DNA of 64,000 nt, taken from contig CAMLKK010000015.1 of NCBI GenBank assembly GCA_946480715.1, positions 5,821 through 69,820 on the forward strand, read 5' to 3'. Below are positions 52,597 through 61,933 of the stretch, piece after piece (within the stretch, counting starts at the first letter, position 1; each line of letters starts with the position of its first letter). The notes under the pieces were generated by a model. That model saw only the letters and a program-made list of their open reading frames with translations, was not told where the DNA came from and did no database searches. The translations under genes and the position numbers were made by a program. This DNA comes from an uncultured Bacteriovorax sp. (GTDB lineage: Bacteria > Bdellovibrionota > Bacteriovoracia > Bacteriovoracales > Bacteriovoracaceae).

Positions 52597-53668
52597 AATT
52601 ATTCACCATTTCTTTTATTGAAAAAAAATTTTCTACTTTTTCACGACCATTTTCTAAACGAGAGACAATTTCCTCATTCTCATTTTTTAAATAATGTTCT
52701 TTTAATTTCTCAAAAAGCGCTCGTTCATTTTCTTTGTCAAACAAGACAACGATATCTGCCCCGAGTTCTCTATGAGCTAAAATATCACTGCAGAAACAAA
52801 GTTTTTTACACGACATAGCTTCAAGTACTGCAACCGGATGACCTTCGGTATGAGAAGCAGAAATAAAGATATCTCCATTTTTTAAAACCGAAAGAGCATC
52901 ATTGGTAAAACCATGAAGAGTGATTTGATCATTCAATTCATTTTCATTTATAAAATCTTGCAGAACCTGAACTTGTTCTACGGTTTTTGCCGAACCAGCA
53001 TGATGAAATTCAAAAGGTATATTGGCCTCTTTTAGATATTTACATGTTTTCATCAAATACATGATGTTTTTTTCATGTGAAATTCTCGCAATACTCACGA
53101 GGCGAAGTGGACCACCAAACAACCTTGATGGTGTTGCAGAAAAAATATCCGTGTCCACACCATTAGCAATAACTTTAAGAGCACTTTTTTTCATCGAAGG
53201 ACAGTGTTCAAAAATAGTATCGGCCACAAACTGAGAAACAGCGATAATGTCGCTATAGAAGTAACTCGCGGCCTGAAAAAAACGAGTGTATTTTTTATGG
53301 CGAATGAAATTGATAACCGTATGCTGAGTGTGCACCAGTTTGAGTGAAGGAAAACGCATTTTCAAAAGCACTGCATATTCGGTTGGCCCGAAATCGTGAG
53401 TGTGAAGAACGTCTATCTTATTTTCTTTGATTATTTTGATAAGCGTTTTAACGAGAGTCCAATCTCTGCCGGCAGATTTTTTATAGGTATAAACAGGAAA
53501 ACCACTCTCTTGAATTTGTTTTCCTATTCCGCCTAATTCAGAAGTTTCATACGAAAAAAAATGATTATTGGCCTTTTCTTTAGCATTAACGGCAAGCTGT
53601 TCTAATAGGCGCTCAATGCCACCCAAATAAAGGTATTCAACCAAATGTAGAACGTTCTGCTTTTTCAT
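52574..53668 (-). CDS. Glycosyltransferase family 4
   Basis: This 364-residue GT-B enzyme has the N-terminal GGIERLLEQL and LHTHDFGP and the C-terminal donor site SASHTEGHPVAVLEAMSC (Glu-rich EX7E pattern). It transfers an activated sugar to the growing oligosaccharide. The ATG at 53668 lacks a strong ribosome site. It is coupled by a 23-base overlap to the deacetylase. Confidence 0.87.
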   Translation of the reverse strand: MKKQNVLHLVEYLYLGGIERLLEQLAVNAKEKANNHFFSYETSELGGIGKQIQESGFPVYTYKKSAGRDWTLVKTLIKIIKENKIDVLHTHDFGPTEYAVLLKMRFPSLKLVHTQHTVINFIRHKKYTRFFQAASYFYSDIIAVSQFVADTIFEHCPSMKKSALKVIANGVDTDIFSATPSRLFGGPLRLVSIARISHEKNIMYLMKTCKYLKEANIPFEFHHAGSAKTVEQVQVLQDFINENELNDQITLHGFTNDALSVLKNGDIFISASHTEGHPVAVLEAMSCKKLCFCSDILAHRELGADIVVLFDKENERALFEKLKEHYLKNENEEIVSRLENGREKVENFFSIKEMVNNYVSLYNQ

Positions 53669-53752
53669 GAACTCTATTTATCACGGACCGCCCTCAACCT
53701 GCCATTCCCTTGGGAAATGTGTAAATTTGACAGAGCAAAGTGGTCCGTTTGT

Positions 53753-55402
53753 TTAGGGTTTTTTCTGGTAACTTGGATCGATCGTAATCGCCATCTCTTT
53801 AGCGCCAAAAACCTGCATTTCATACTTCAAAGTTGAGGCTGCAGGCATCTTATCGAGCTTTAAAAGCGCTGCCGACCAAGCCGGGATTTCGACAGTCGTG
53901 AGCTTGTTTGAAGCCCCTTTATCACTTAGAAAAACCTGAACTTTTTTACTTAAAGGGGCCTTATTCACAACAATCAAATTCACCATTTCACCTGACGTTG
54001 TGGCATAGGCGTTTACCTCATCCCCTAAATTGTCAGTCACCTCAACGACTGTCCCCTTAAAGTTATTAGTAAATAATTTATACATATAAAAGAGCGGCAT
54101 GCGGGCGCCCCCTTCGATGAGTGACCATGGTAGTGGTGAAGTTCCAGGAGTGCTGAGAACAAACTGATTAACAAAAGAGACACCCTCTTTTGCAAAAATT
54201 CCAATTGAATCGGCCATATAAAGCGGTCTCACGATTCCATGGTAGCTGTTCGAGCGGTAATCCGAATCTACGGCAAACTCATTAATAGCGAGTTTTGCCT
54301 CTGGATAATATTGGTTCAGCCAACCTTTCATACGATTGAGAATATTCGGGCTGAAGTTACGATAAGAAGTTATGTCGTACTTATTAATGTAGTTTGGATC
54401 ATTCCACAGACGTGTTGATTCCAGCATTTCTGCGACAAGCTGTTTTCCATTTTGATCTGTTACTACAGATGTTGGATCTGAATTTTTCGTTCTAAAATTT
54501 GGATAATAGTGAATCGAGAAATAATCTAAAAGTTTATACCCTTTAGGATTGAGTGTTGTATCTGCTTCAGCTTTTTTTAAGCGATCGAGAAAATATGGGA
54601 TGAAGTTTGTGAATTGGCCATTTCCATAAGAACAGCTCACCTGTCCTCTAATATCCCCCCACTGACAATCTTTCGTAAAATTTCCTGTGTTCCAGTCATA
54701 CCAAGAGGACGTCATTTCAGGTCCCCACAGTTTGATACTGTCGGCGTGTCCATTTACTTCTTCCTGAGCACGTCTAACGGCAATAGCGTATTGAATATAT
54801 CTTGTTATGTAGTCGTCAGCAGAGATTGCATCTTCTGATTCCCAAATTTTTGCATGGGTTTCATTCCAAATTGAGAATTCATTTCCAAGGCTGACGTTTT
54901 CAATCTTAAGTTGTTTTTCTCCATTCAAAGTTTTGATCATTTCATACGCTGCTTCTGGAGTGAAAGTGCGTTTGATTTGGAAGTAATTACTTACTTTTTC
55001 TGGTTGGTAGCCTGTTAAGTTAACTTGAAAAATCCCATCAACTTTGTATGCTTCCATGTCCTGGTGAAGGGCCGTAAAGCTCGGTGCATTCTTTAATTCT
55101 CCTCGAACGTTAATTGTTTTGTTGTTCTTCCAGTTATAAACATCAAAATCATTTCCACCAATTCTGATTTTTCCTAATTGCAATTCATGAACAAGTTTTG
55201 TCTCTGGAATTTCAGAGAATGAATCAATGTGCGATCCATAAAAATTTTTATCAATGGTCTGGTATGTTTTGTCTAAATTAATAGTAATCGTGGCCTGAGT
55301 AGCAGGATCTAAGTTTCTGTCATATTGGCCTGAAGTCATAAAGATGCTTGAAGAACAAGCATAATTCGGAAGGACAACAAGGAAGAGGAACAGTCTTTTC
55401 AT
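53753..55402 (-). CDS. Exported GH44-like glycoside hydrolase
   Basis: This 549-residue protein has a signal or lipoprotein leader (PNYAC, Cys16, imperfect lipobox) and a GH-clan-A type barrel. SLGNEFSIWNETH resembles the acid/base segment of GH44 endoglucanases, and LAINEFAV the nucleophile segment. The C-terminus is a beta-sandwich as in GH44. It probably cleaves a beta-glucan-like or self-made exopolysaccharide. GH39 or GH30 relationships are possible. Confidence 0.7.
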   Translation of the reverse strand: MKRLFLFLVVLPNYACSSSIFMTSGQYDRNLDPATQATITINLDKTYQTIDKNFYGSHIDSFSEIPETKLVHELQLGKIRIGGNDFDVYNWKNNKTINVRGELKNAPSFTALHQDMEAYKVDGIFQVNLTGYQPEKVSNYFQIKRTFTPEAAYEMIKTLNGEKQLKIENVSLGNEFSIWNETHAKIWESEDAISADDYITRYIQYAIAVRRAQEEVNGHADSIKLWGPEMTSSWYDWNTGNFTKDCQWGDIRGQVSCSYGNGQFTNFIPYFLDRLKKAEADTTLNPKGYKLLDYFSIHYYPNFRTKNSDPTSVVTDQNGKQLVAEMLESTRLWNDPNYINKYDITSYRNFSPNILNRMKGWLNQYYPEAKLAINEFAVDSDYRSNSYHGIVRPLYMADSIGIFAKEGVSFVNQFVLSTPGTSPLPWSLIEGGARMPLFYMYKLFTNNFKGTVVEVTDNLGDEVNAYATTSGEMVNLIVVNKAPLSKKVQVFLSDKGASNKLTTVEIPAWSAALLKLDKMPAASTLKYEMQVFGAKEMAITIDPSYQKKP

Positions 55403-55437
55403 AAATTAATTCTCAATAAAGATACGACCATAATAAA

Positions 55438-55479
55438 AGTGCCTCGATTCCAATACATTCTGTATGGTCGCGAGGCACT
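55438..55479 (-). terminator. Intrinsic terminator of the 554-residue secreted protein gene
   Basis: A perfect 9-bp stem (AGTGCCTCG/CGAGGCACT) encloses a nested ATACA/TGTAT hairpin. On the minus strand TTTTATTA follows. It lies 25 bases past the stop of the gene 55505-57169. Confidence 0.75.
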
Positions 55480-55504
55480 GAAAACATAAAAATCTAGATG
55501 CTTA

Positions 55505-57169
55505 TTAGTTGTTACAAGCTTCAGTGAAGTTGAACTTACGAACAACCGCATGGCGAGTTAAACGTTGTCCAGAAACTTCGTATCTGAATTCTTGTCCACA
55601 AAGTTTTCCACGCTCGTAGAAAGCTTTGAATACAGCTGGTGATTTCCAAACTTCTTGACCGAAATTTGTTAAGTTTTTAGCGAATTCTTTTCTGTCAGCT
55701 TTGAACTTTTTCATGTTGTTTGAATAAGTTTCAAGGTTAGCGAAGATTGATTCAACTGAAGCACCTTGTGGTCCACAAGAATCAGAGTTGATATCTCCAC
55801 CTTCTGAAGGAGCACAAATAGAAGAAAGTTTTTTCTCACCTTCGAAGTTTAAAGCAGCAGCTTTAATTTTCTTAAGAAGGTTGATGTTTGCATTTGGGTT
55901 AGCGTTTGCGCTTCTTGTACCAGCAAGCTCTTGCACGTATTCATCTGACCAATTCATTTCTAGAACAACTTGGTTGAATCCAAGAGTATCGTCGAAAGCT
56001 GGAACAGTTGCACAAGTTTCATCTACTAGACCTGTAAGAGCTTTAACTTTATTAATGTATCTTCTTAAACGTTTTTCTTGTCCCCAGTTCGACTGGTAAG
56101 CAAATTTGAAGTTACCAAAGCTTGATTCTGTTTTTGCACGTCCATCAAGACCTGGGAAATCTTTGAAAACTTTTCCACCCATGAATGAGCGTGATTCGTT
56201 GATTTGAGTTCCACCGATAAATACGCTTCTTTGTTTTACGTATGCACCAGTATCTTTAATTACTTGCTCATCCCAAACTGAATTTTCTTCAAGAACATCG
56301 TATGAAGAAGTTGTTGTTGTTTTGAAAGCAAGAACTGGAATGAATGGAGTTGTTAAACCGAAAGCACGTGCCCAGCTAGAGTAAGACTCTTGAAGGCTAG
56401 AAATTTTCTTAACGCCAGATCTTTCAAGTGACTCAAGCTCTTGAGCTTTAGTTTGATCTCCGGCCATGAATCTTTCGAATGCTTCGATAGCTGAAGGATT
56501 GTCTAATGTGAATTCATAAGCAAAACCTTTCATGTTTTCGAAGTTTCTGTCGATTGAAGCGTTTGGACGGCCAACACCTACACCAACGTTAACTGAACGG
56601 ATTGTCTTTTTTGATCTTTCTACGTAAACGCGATTTGGACCAGTTTTTTGGAAGTAGTTTGCCCATCCACCTGTTGCAACAACGAATACACCAAGATCGA
56701 TTGGCATAATTCCTGTACCAACGTAAAGAGAAACACCACCGTTAGTTTCCCAGTAAGCACTGTCTGTTACTTTCCAACGAGAAACTTCGTCAGCTGAAAG
56801 TGGAAGTGATTTTTTCTTTTCAAATTCTAATTCAGAAATGTTTGAGATGTTACTTGTAATGAATGAGAAATCATTCTTAATTGGACCAACACCAACTGAT
56901 GCCCATGCTCCTGAGTTTGGAAAATAAGTTGAACCGATAGCAGCTACGTTTCCGTAAAAGCTTCTTTTAAGAGTTACTGAATAACCAGCGCCGTAGATAT
57001 CAGTATTGATTTCAGGACATGCTGAAGGTGCTACTGGAGTCTTGTTAACGATTTGGTTCATCCATCTGTAATTGATCATTCCAGTGCTTCCAGCAGTATC
57101 TGCTACTGTTGGTCCCGAAACGAGCATTGTTGCTAGCGAAAGCGAAATCGCCACTTGCTTCATTCTCAT
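55505..57169 (-). CDS. Secreted protein of unknown function
   Basis: This 554-residue protein has a signal peptide (cleavage near TVADT, residue 24). The N-terminal 200 residues are Gly/Tyr/Val-rich beta-like (GAGYSVTLKRSFYGN, VGVGVGRPNAS). The C-terminal half is helical with five or so cysteines (for example SICAPSEGG and SDSCGPQG). No known family or active site. It has an AAGGATGAG ribosome site and its own terminator, so it is a single-gene unit and may be well expressed. It lies within the exopolysaccharide region, so an envelope role is likely. Confidence 0.7.
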   Translation of the reverse strand: MRMKQVAISLSLATMLVSGPTVADTAGSTGMINYRWMNQIVNKTPVAPSACPEINTDIYGAGYSVTLKRSFYGNVAAIGSTYFPNSGAWASVGVGPIKNDFSFITSNISNISELEFEKKKSLPLSADEVSRWKVTDSAYWETNGGVSLYVGTGIMPIDLGVFVVATGGWANYFQKTGPNRVYVERSKKTIRSVNVGVGVGRPNASIDRNFENMKGFAYEFTLDNPSAIEAFERFMAGDQTKAQELESLERSGVKKISSLQESYSSWARAFGLTTPFIPVLAFKTTTTSSYDVLEENSVWDEQVIKDTGAYVKQRSVFIGGTQINESRSFMGGKVFKDFPGLDGRAKTESSFGNFKFAYQSNWGQEKRLRRYINKVKALTGLVDETCATVPAFDDTLGFNQVVLEMNWSDEYVQELAGTRSANANPNANINLLKKIKAAALNFEGEKKLSSICAPSEGGDINSDSCGPQGASVESIFANLETYSNNMKKFKADRKEFAKNLTNFGQEVWKSPAVFKAFYERGKLCGQEFRYEVSGQRLTRHAVVRKFNFTEACNN

Positions 57170-57274
57170 TTTCTCATCCTTTTTTTAAAGTACTATTATT
57201 AGAATTTGATGCGCATGACTACATCATTAACATCAAAATAAAAACTTAATTTTTTTCTAAATTCACAAATCACA

Positions 57275-58444
57275 TTACGAATACAATTTTTCGATCGCTT
57301 TAAATAATTCTGGGTCATCAGTCGGGACATCATGAAAAGAAGATTTGAGATAATCACTATGGGGATCTCTTCTCTTTTCTCCCGGGTACATTGCAATTAC
57401 ATAGGGGTGAAAACTTTTTTTCATTAAAGGTTTATTGTTCAAACCATTGAAATAGAGTTCACACAAATCATTCACGATATGTCCTTCTCCGATATGACAG
57501 CTCGGAGTTGGTCGTGGATTAAGTTCAATAACAAAAAGTGTCCCGCTTTTCGAATCTATGATGAAATCGAGCGAATTAAAGCCATTTAACGAAAGTTTTT
57601 TCGCTACAATATTTACGAATGAGTCCAATTCATCATTGTCGATTCCTTCAGCAACGGCCGTAGGTCCTGTCTTTCCTGGAAAAGTTCTGATCTTCATCAT
57701 CTGATTAATCGCAAACACTTCCCCATTGTGAGCGCAGAAAGGAGCAAGCCCCACAACTCCATCGATGTACTGTTGGAGTGAGATTGATTGCTTTGATGAT
57801 AAAACGGTCACGAATAAGGTCTTTTTAATTTGATTCTTAAGTTTCGTCGCGAAAGATGCCTTTCCTATCTGCTGAAAATGATTTTTCAAATCATCACTAT
57901 TTTCACAAATATGGACTCCGCTTCCGCCGTAGCCAGAATCATGTTTGATGACAAGTGGAAAAGACATTTGCTTTGAAGCTTTAATGGCCTCATCGAGATT
58001 GTTAACAATAATATTCTGAGGTGTTCTCACCCCCCATTCTTTGCACTTCTCCTGAAAATCAGATTTGCTCAATACGAGTGAATCGAACTCTTCAGGGCCC
58101 AGGGACTCTCTGAATTTTTTCGATATGAAACTTAAGAAAGGAAGTTTTTTTGTAAGGCGAGCAAGCTCCTGCATGGCAAGGATGGCATCTTCATCACCTG
58201 GAAGAACAACATCTGGGCGGAACTTTAACATGGCAAAGATCATCCAGATAAAAACTAATTTAGAACGAGAATATGTAAACGTTGGATAGAGAATTGCGTT
58301 CACTAAATATTTTGTTTTAGCAATGAGACTATTTTTCGGGCAAAGGGCGAATACTTTAAAACCAGCGCGATCAAGGCCGCTTGGTAATCGGCTTATTCCA
58401 GTCCAATTTTCATTGAGTGCGATAATAAGCACAGTCTTTTTCAT
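57275..58444 (-). CDS. ATP-grasp domain protein
   Basis: This 389-residue protein has the ATP-grasp fold: VIKHDSGYGGSG as the ATP-binding Gly-rich loop and VIELNPRPTPSC as the metal-binding ELNPR motif. It likely ligates a carboxylate to an amine or similar, possibly to decorate a sugar or make a precursor for the polysaccharide. The ATGA overlap with the flippase gene ties it to the locus. Confidence 0.83.
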   Translation of the reverse strand: MKKTVLIIALNENWTGISRLPSGLDRAGFKVFALCPKNSLIAKTKYLVNAILYPTFTYSRSKLVFIWMIFAMLKFRPDVVLPGDEDAILAMQELARLTKKLPFLSFISKKFRESLGPEEFDSLVLSKSDFQEKCKEWGVRTPQNIIVNNLDEAIKASKQMSFPLVIKHDSGYGGSGVHICENSDDLKNHFQQIGKASFATKLKNQIKKTLFVTVLSSKQSISLQQYIDGVVGLAPFCAHNGEVFAINQMMKIRTFPGKTGPTAVAEGIDNDELDSFVNIVAKKLSLNGFNSLDFIIDSKSGTLFVIELNPRPTPSCHIGEGHIVNDLCELYFNGLNNKPLMKKSFHPYVIAMYPGEKRRDPHSDYLKSSFHDVPTDDPELFKAIEKLYS

Positions 58445-59931
58445 GCTACACCCACTCGTAAAACTTTTTGCTGGATAGTTTTTTTGATGAGAAAAATCTC
58501 TTCATCAGAAATTATTTTTATCCATACGGCCGAAAGCAAAAACGAAAGACAGAAAAGACTAAAACTAGCTGCTAAAATCCAAAAAGGAGCCCATTGTACA
58601 TAAGAAAAGACAAAACTTAATATTGCACTCAAAAGCGCAGAAAGAAGTGATGCCATAAGAAGCTCATTCCAAACGAAAAGATCAGCAAACTTTCCTTCTA
58701 GTAGTTTTGCTCCCTGAAGAAGACCAGTCAGATTCATGAGGAAAACGCCGAGTATTTTTCCAACTAAGGCCCAGATGGGTCCACCGATAAAAGCGCCTGC
58801 TGCAAAAAGTCCTAATCCAATGAGAAGTCCAATAGTTTTAATTTTCAGAGCAATGTGTGTTTGATTCGAGGCCCTGAAAAGCGGCTCTGGATTGAGGGCA
58901 CCAACGAGAAGATACACATTAAAAACCATAAAATAAGGCACACTTTCGAGATACTTGTCAGAGAAAATAAAAACGATGATTGGTTTAGCAAAAAAGATCA
59001 TAAAAACAACAAGCGGAATGATGATCAAATAAAGCTTGCGATTCATCTTTCGCCAAACTTCAATCGCACTTTTTGGACCTTTATTTTTAAGAGCATCGAT
59101 CATCTCGATGTTAATGATTTCGTACATAGACGTGCGAGTGGCATTAACGAGAGGATTTTCAAAACATCCGACTGTATAAAAAGTAAACTGTTTGAGAGAG
59201 AAAAAAGATGAAATGAAAAAGTTCTCGACGTTTAAAATATTTTGAAGGATGCGAGATGCCCCAAGAGGAAGACCAAATCTTAATTGCGATTTTAAAAGCG
59301 CCGGTGCTTCTGAAAAATGCAGATTTTCTTTTTTCTTATAATTCAAAATGATTTTAAGAGTGAAAAGCAGACGAATGCTCATGAGAGCACTGAGCAGAAT
59401 CATCACGGCCATGATTGAATTGAAATAAAAGAATGCCCCCAAAATGGCCAGAGACTTTAGAAATTCCATCCCTACTTCGACGGCCAGACGTTCTTTAAAA
59501 CGGTTCATCCCAATGAGTATTCCTTCAATTTGCATTGATGAAACAGTCACCATTGTGAGAAAACCCAGAATTGGAAGATAGGCCTCGAGTTCACTATTAT
59601 TTAAAAGTGTGGCGATCTCGTGTGAAAACACCGTCATGATCAGCCATAAAATTCCGGTAATCACGAGATTAAATCCGAGAGCATTAAAGCTATAAAGAGG
59701 AAATTTCTTTGGATCCCAACGAAGATAATAATAGGCCGAATCATCAAGTCCAAGATTGAGGGCCACTTGTGCAAACCAAAAATAAAGCATGATCTGTTTA
59801 TAAGTTCCGTACGTTTCAACAGAAAGCTTTCGCCCCAGATACATAGGAATCACGATAGAGAAAATGACTCCAAAGATTCTTGCGCCAATGAGAAGTATGG
59901 CCTGGTTAAAAGGACTTTTTTGATTTTGCAC
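58441..59931 (-). CDS. Polysaccharide flippase (Wzx/MATE-like)
   Basis: This 496-residue integral membrane protein has about 12-14 hydrophobic segments and the N-terminal GARIFGVIFSIVIPMYLG common to the polysaccharide-transporter group. It should move lipid-linked repeat units across the inner membrane for Wzy. It lies 14 bases after the sugar-transferase gene and overlaps the ATP-grasp gene by four bases. Confidence 0.87.
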   Translation of the reverse strand: MQNQKSPFNQAILLIGARIFGVIFSIVIPMYLGRKLSVETYGTYKQIMLYFWFAQVALNLGLDDSAYYYLRWDPKKFPLYSFNALGFNLVITGILWLIMTVFSHEIATLLNNSELEAYLPILGFLTMVTVSSMQIEGILIGMNRFKERLAVEVGMEFLKSLAILGAFFYFNSIMAVMILLSALMSIRLLFTLKIILNYKKKENLHFSEAPALLKSQLRFGLPLGASRILQNILNVENFFISSFFSLKQFTFYTVGCFENPLVNATRTSMYEIINIEMIDALKNKGPKSAIEVWRKMNRKLYLIIIPLVVFMIFFAKPIIVFIFSDKYLESVPYFMVFNVYLLVGALNPEPLFRASNQTHIALKIKTIGLLIGLGLFAAGAFIGGPIWALVGKILGVFLMNLTGLLQGAKLLEGKFADLFVWNELLMASLLSALLSAILSFVFSYVQWAPFWILAASFSLFCLSFLLSAVWIKIISDEEIFLIKKTIQQKVLRVGVA

Positions 59932-59945
59932 TTTCGCTCTTACAA

Positions 59946-60629
59946 TTAAATGTTCTTAAAGAAACTGAACATTTTGAGAGCTGTATAGTAGCTAATCAAA
60001 ACATTGAGAATAACTGATTCGCGATTTTCAATATAGAAGAGATCGAATTCGATTTTCTCATAAGCTTTAGCATCGTAAGAGAGACAAATTTGAGCAAGAC
60101 CAGTGATACCTGGTTTTACTGCATGTCTTTTTGTGTATTCTGGAATTTCTTCTTTAAACACATTAACAAATTCTGGACGTTCAGGACGAGGTCCAACAAA
60201 TGACATTGTTCCATTTAAAACGTTAAACAACTGAGGTAGCTCATCCAAATGACTTGCACGAAGAAATTTACCAAGTGTTGTTACACGAGGATCATTTTTA
60301 GTCGAAAAAACTGCGCCTGTTTTTGCTTCAGCATCGGCAACCATTGTGCGGAATTTGTAAATTTTAAAAAGTTTACCGTCCTTCCCCACTCTAACTTGAG
60401 AATAGAGAACGTCACCTTTCATAAATAATTTGATAGCAACGGCCACCAAAAGAAGTGCCGGAGAAAGAATGAGGAGTAAAAAAATGGCGAAAGAAACTTC
60501 AAAAATCAAACTGGCAGTCTCACCGATTCTGATCTGCTTGAACAATGGCGAATCAGAATAGAAATAAGAGGCCAAATCGAATTCTGACTTTTTATAATTG
60601 CCAGAAGTCACCGATGTTAAGTGATTCAT
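59946..60629 (-). CDS. Undecaprenyl-phosphate sugar transferase
   Basis: This 227-residue initiating transferase has one membrane segment (about 35-60) and the bacterial sugar-transferase domain: YKFRTM, LDELPQL, SFVGPRPERPEF and KPGITGLAQ. It puts the first sugar-phosphate on undecaprenyl phosphate. I choose ATG 60629 with GGAG upstream over TTG 60644. The long N-terminal membrane domain of WbaP is absent, so it is of the short PglC-like type. Confidence 0.9.
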   Translation of the reverse strand: MNHLTSVTSGNYKKSEFDLASYFYSDSPLFKQIRIGETASLIFEVSFAIFLLLILSPALLLVAVAIKLFMKGDVLYSQVRVGKDGKLFKIYKFRTMVADAEAKTGAVFSTKNDPRVTTLGKFLRASHLDELPQLFNVLNGTMSFVGPRPERPEFVNVFKEEIPEYTKRHAVKPGITGLAQICLSYDAKAYEKIEFDLFYIENRESVILNVLISYYTALKMFSFFKNI

Positions 60630-60693
60630 AGTTACTCCGCTCAAATGAAGAACACGTTTTAATTATTTTTATCTAAAAGTTCAATTTAAAGTT

Positions 60694-61674
60694 TTATGAA
60701 ATTTGGCCCAATTTTTTCTCCCAATTCACTGCTGTTTCAACAATGTAAGAGAGGTCGTTATATTTAGGTTCCCATCCGAGAACTTTTTTAATTTTTTCAG
60801 CTTCAGATATGAGGGCTACTGCATCTCCGTCTCTGCGTGGAGAAATTTTTACGTTTAGCTTTTGGCTTGTTAATGCTTCGATTTCACTCAAAACTTGTTT
60901 CACTGAAAAACCAAAACCGTATCCACAATTGAGAACCTGCGATTTTTTATTCGTTTCGAGATAATCGAGAGCATCTAAATGAGCTTGAGCAAGATCATCA
61001 ACGTGAATGAAATCGCGAATGCAAGTTCCATCAAATGTCTGATAATCATCACCAAAAATAGACATTGATTCTCTTTTTCCAGTCGCTAGTTCTGCGGCCG
61101 TTTTAATGAGGTGAGTGGCCTTTGGAGTTGATTGCCCGATCTGCCCTTCTCTGCTTGCTCCTGCGACGTTAAAATATCTCAGGGCCACGTAAGAAAAATC
61201 GTGAGCATTGGCCACATCTTCTAACATCCACTCTGTCATGAGCTTAGAGCGGCCATAAGGATTAATCGGATTAGTGGGTGTTTTCTCAGAAGCAATACCG
61301 ATTTCAGGCATACCGTAAACAGCTGCTGTTGATGAGAAAATAAATTTTTTCGTTCCGTACTTAAGACACGTATTTATAAGAGTAAATGTATTGAGTGTAT
61401 TATTTTTGTAGTACATCGTTGGATTAACAACGCTTTCTGGAACAACGATGCTTCCGGCGAAGTTCAAAACGGCTTCTATTTTATAGGTAGTAAAAATTTT
61501 ATCGAGAAGTGCCTGATCGCCAATATCGCCGACGATTAATTCTCCATGGAGAATATTCTCTTTTCTTCCAGTCGAGAGATTATCAAGAACAAGAATGTCT
61601 TGTGTTCTTTTTCCCAATAGTGAGATGACGTGTGAACCAATGTATCCAGCTCCGCCTGTTACTAAAATCGTCAT
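60694..61674 (-). CDS. galE: UDP-glucose 4-epimerase
   Basis: This 326-residue extended SDR enzyme interconverts UDP-glucose and UDP-galactose. The NAD motif GGAGYIGSH is at the N-terminus, SSTAAVYG and the catalytic YGRSK follow. Length is normal. I choose ATG 61674 with AGGA upstream; a longer ORF start at 61722 lacks support. It leads the minus-strand run that includes the sugar transferase. Confidence 0.92.
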   Translation of the reverse strand: MTILVTGGAGYIGSHVISLLGKRTQDILVLDNLSTGRKENILHGELIVGDIGDQALLDKIFTTYKIEAVLNFAGSIVVPESVVNPTMYYKNNTLNTFTLINTCLKYGTKKFIFSSTAAVYGMPEIGIASEKTPTNPINPYGRSKLMTEWMLEDVANAHDFSYVALRYFNVAGASREGQIGQSTPKATHLIKTAAELATGKRESMSIFGDDYQTFDGTCIRDFIHVDDLAQAHLDALDYLETNKKSQVLNCGYGFGFSVKQVLSEIEALTSQKLNVKISPRRDGDAVALISEAEKIKKVLGWEPKYNDLSYIVETAVNWEKKLGQIS

Positions 61675-61791
61675 AAGAGTTTTCCTACTAAAAAATTTCG
61701 ACGAACGTAGCACGCAAAACATCTGAGTTAACGCGCGTTGAAAAATTTATAGTTAAAAATTTGGTCGACGCGTTTTTTAGATTCACTGTCC

Positions 61792-61838
61792 CGAGTTGTG
61801 AATGAATAAAAAATTTGTGATGAAAAATTCACAACTCG
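61792..61838. repeat. Perfect 12-bp inverted repeat upstream of galE
   Basis: CGAGTTGTGAAT (61792-61803) and ATTCACAACTCG (61827-61838) flank a 23-base AT-rich spacer. It lies between the GH5 terminator and galE. It could be an operator or a cruciform; no T-run follows directly on either strand. Confidence 0.5.
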
Positions 61839-61878
61839 AAAATGCGACGTATGACTTACTAGATTTAGGGGATAAAAA

Positions 61879-61902
61879 AAGAGGTCGGTGTCCCGACCTC
61901 TT
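61879..61902 (-). terminator. Intrinsic terminator of the GH5 gene
   Basis: A perfect 10-bp stem (AAGAGGTCGG/CCGACCTCTT) with a four-base loop is followed on the minus strand by a run of T. It lies 32 bases past the GH5 stop. Confidence 0.85.
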
Positions 61903-61933
61903 GATAAAAAGACTGATGAATATCAGAGAAATG

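Noticed and set aside
53683..53748. Inverted repeat ACGGACC/GGTCCGT between two minus-strand genes.
   Set aside because: Only 7 bp with a 52-base spacer; no T-run on the strand that carries genes, so no terminator call is justified.
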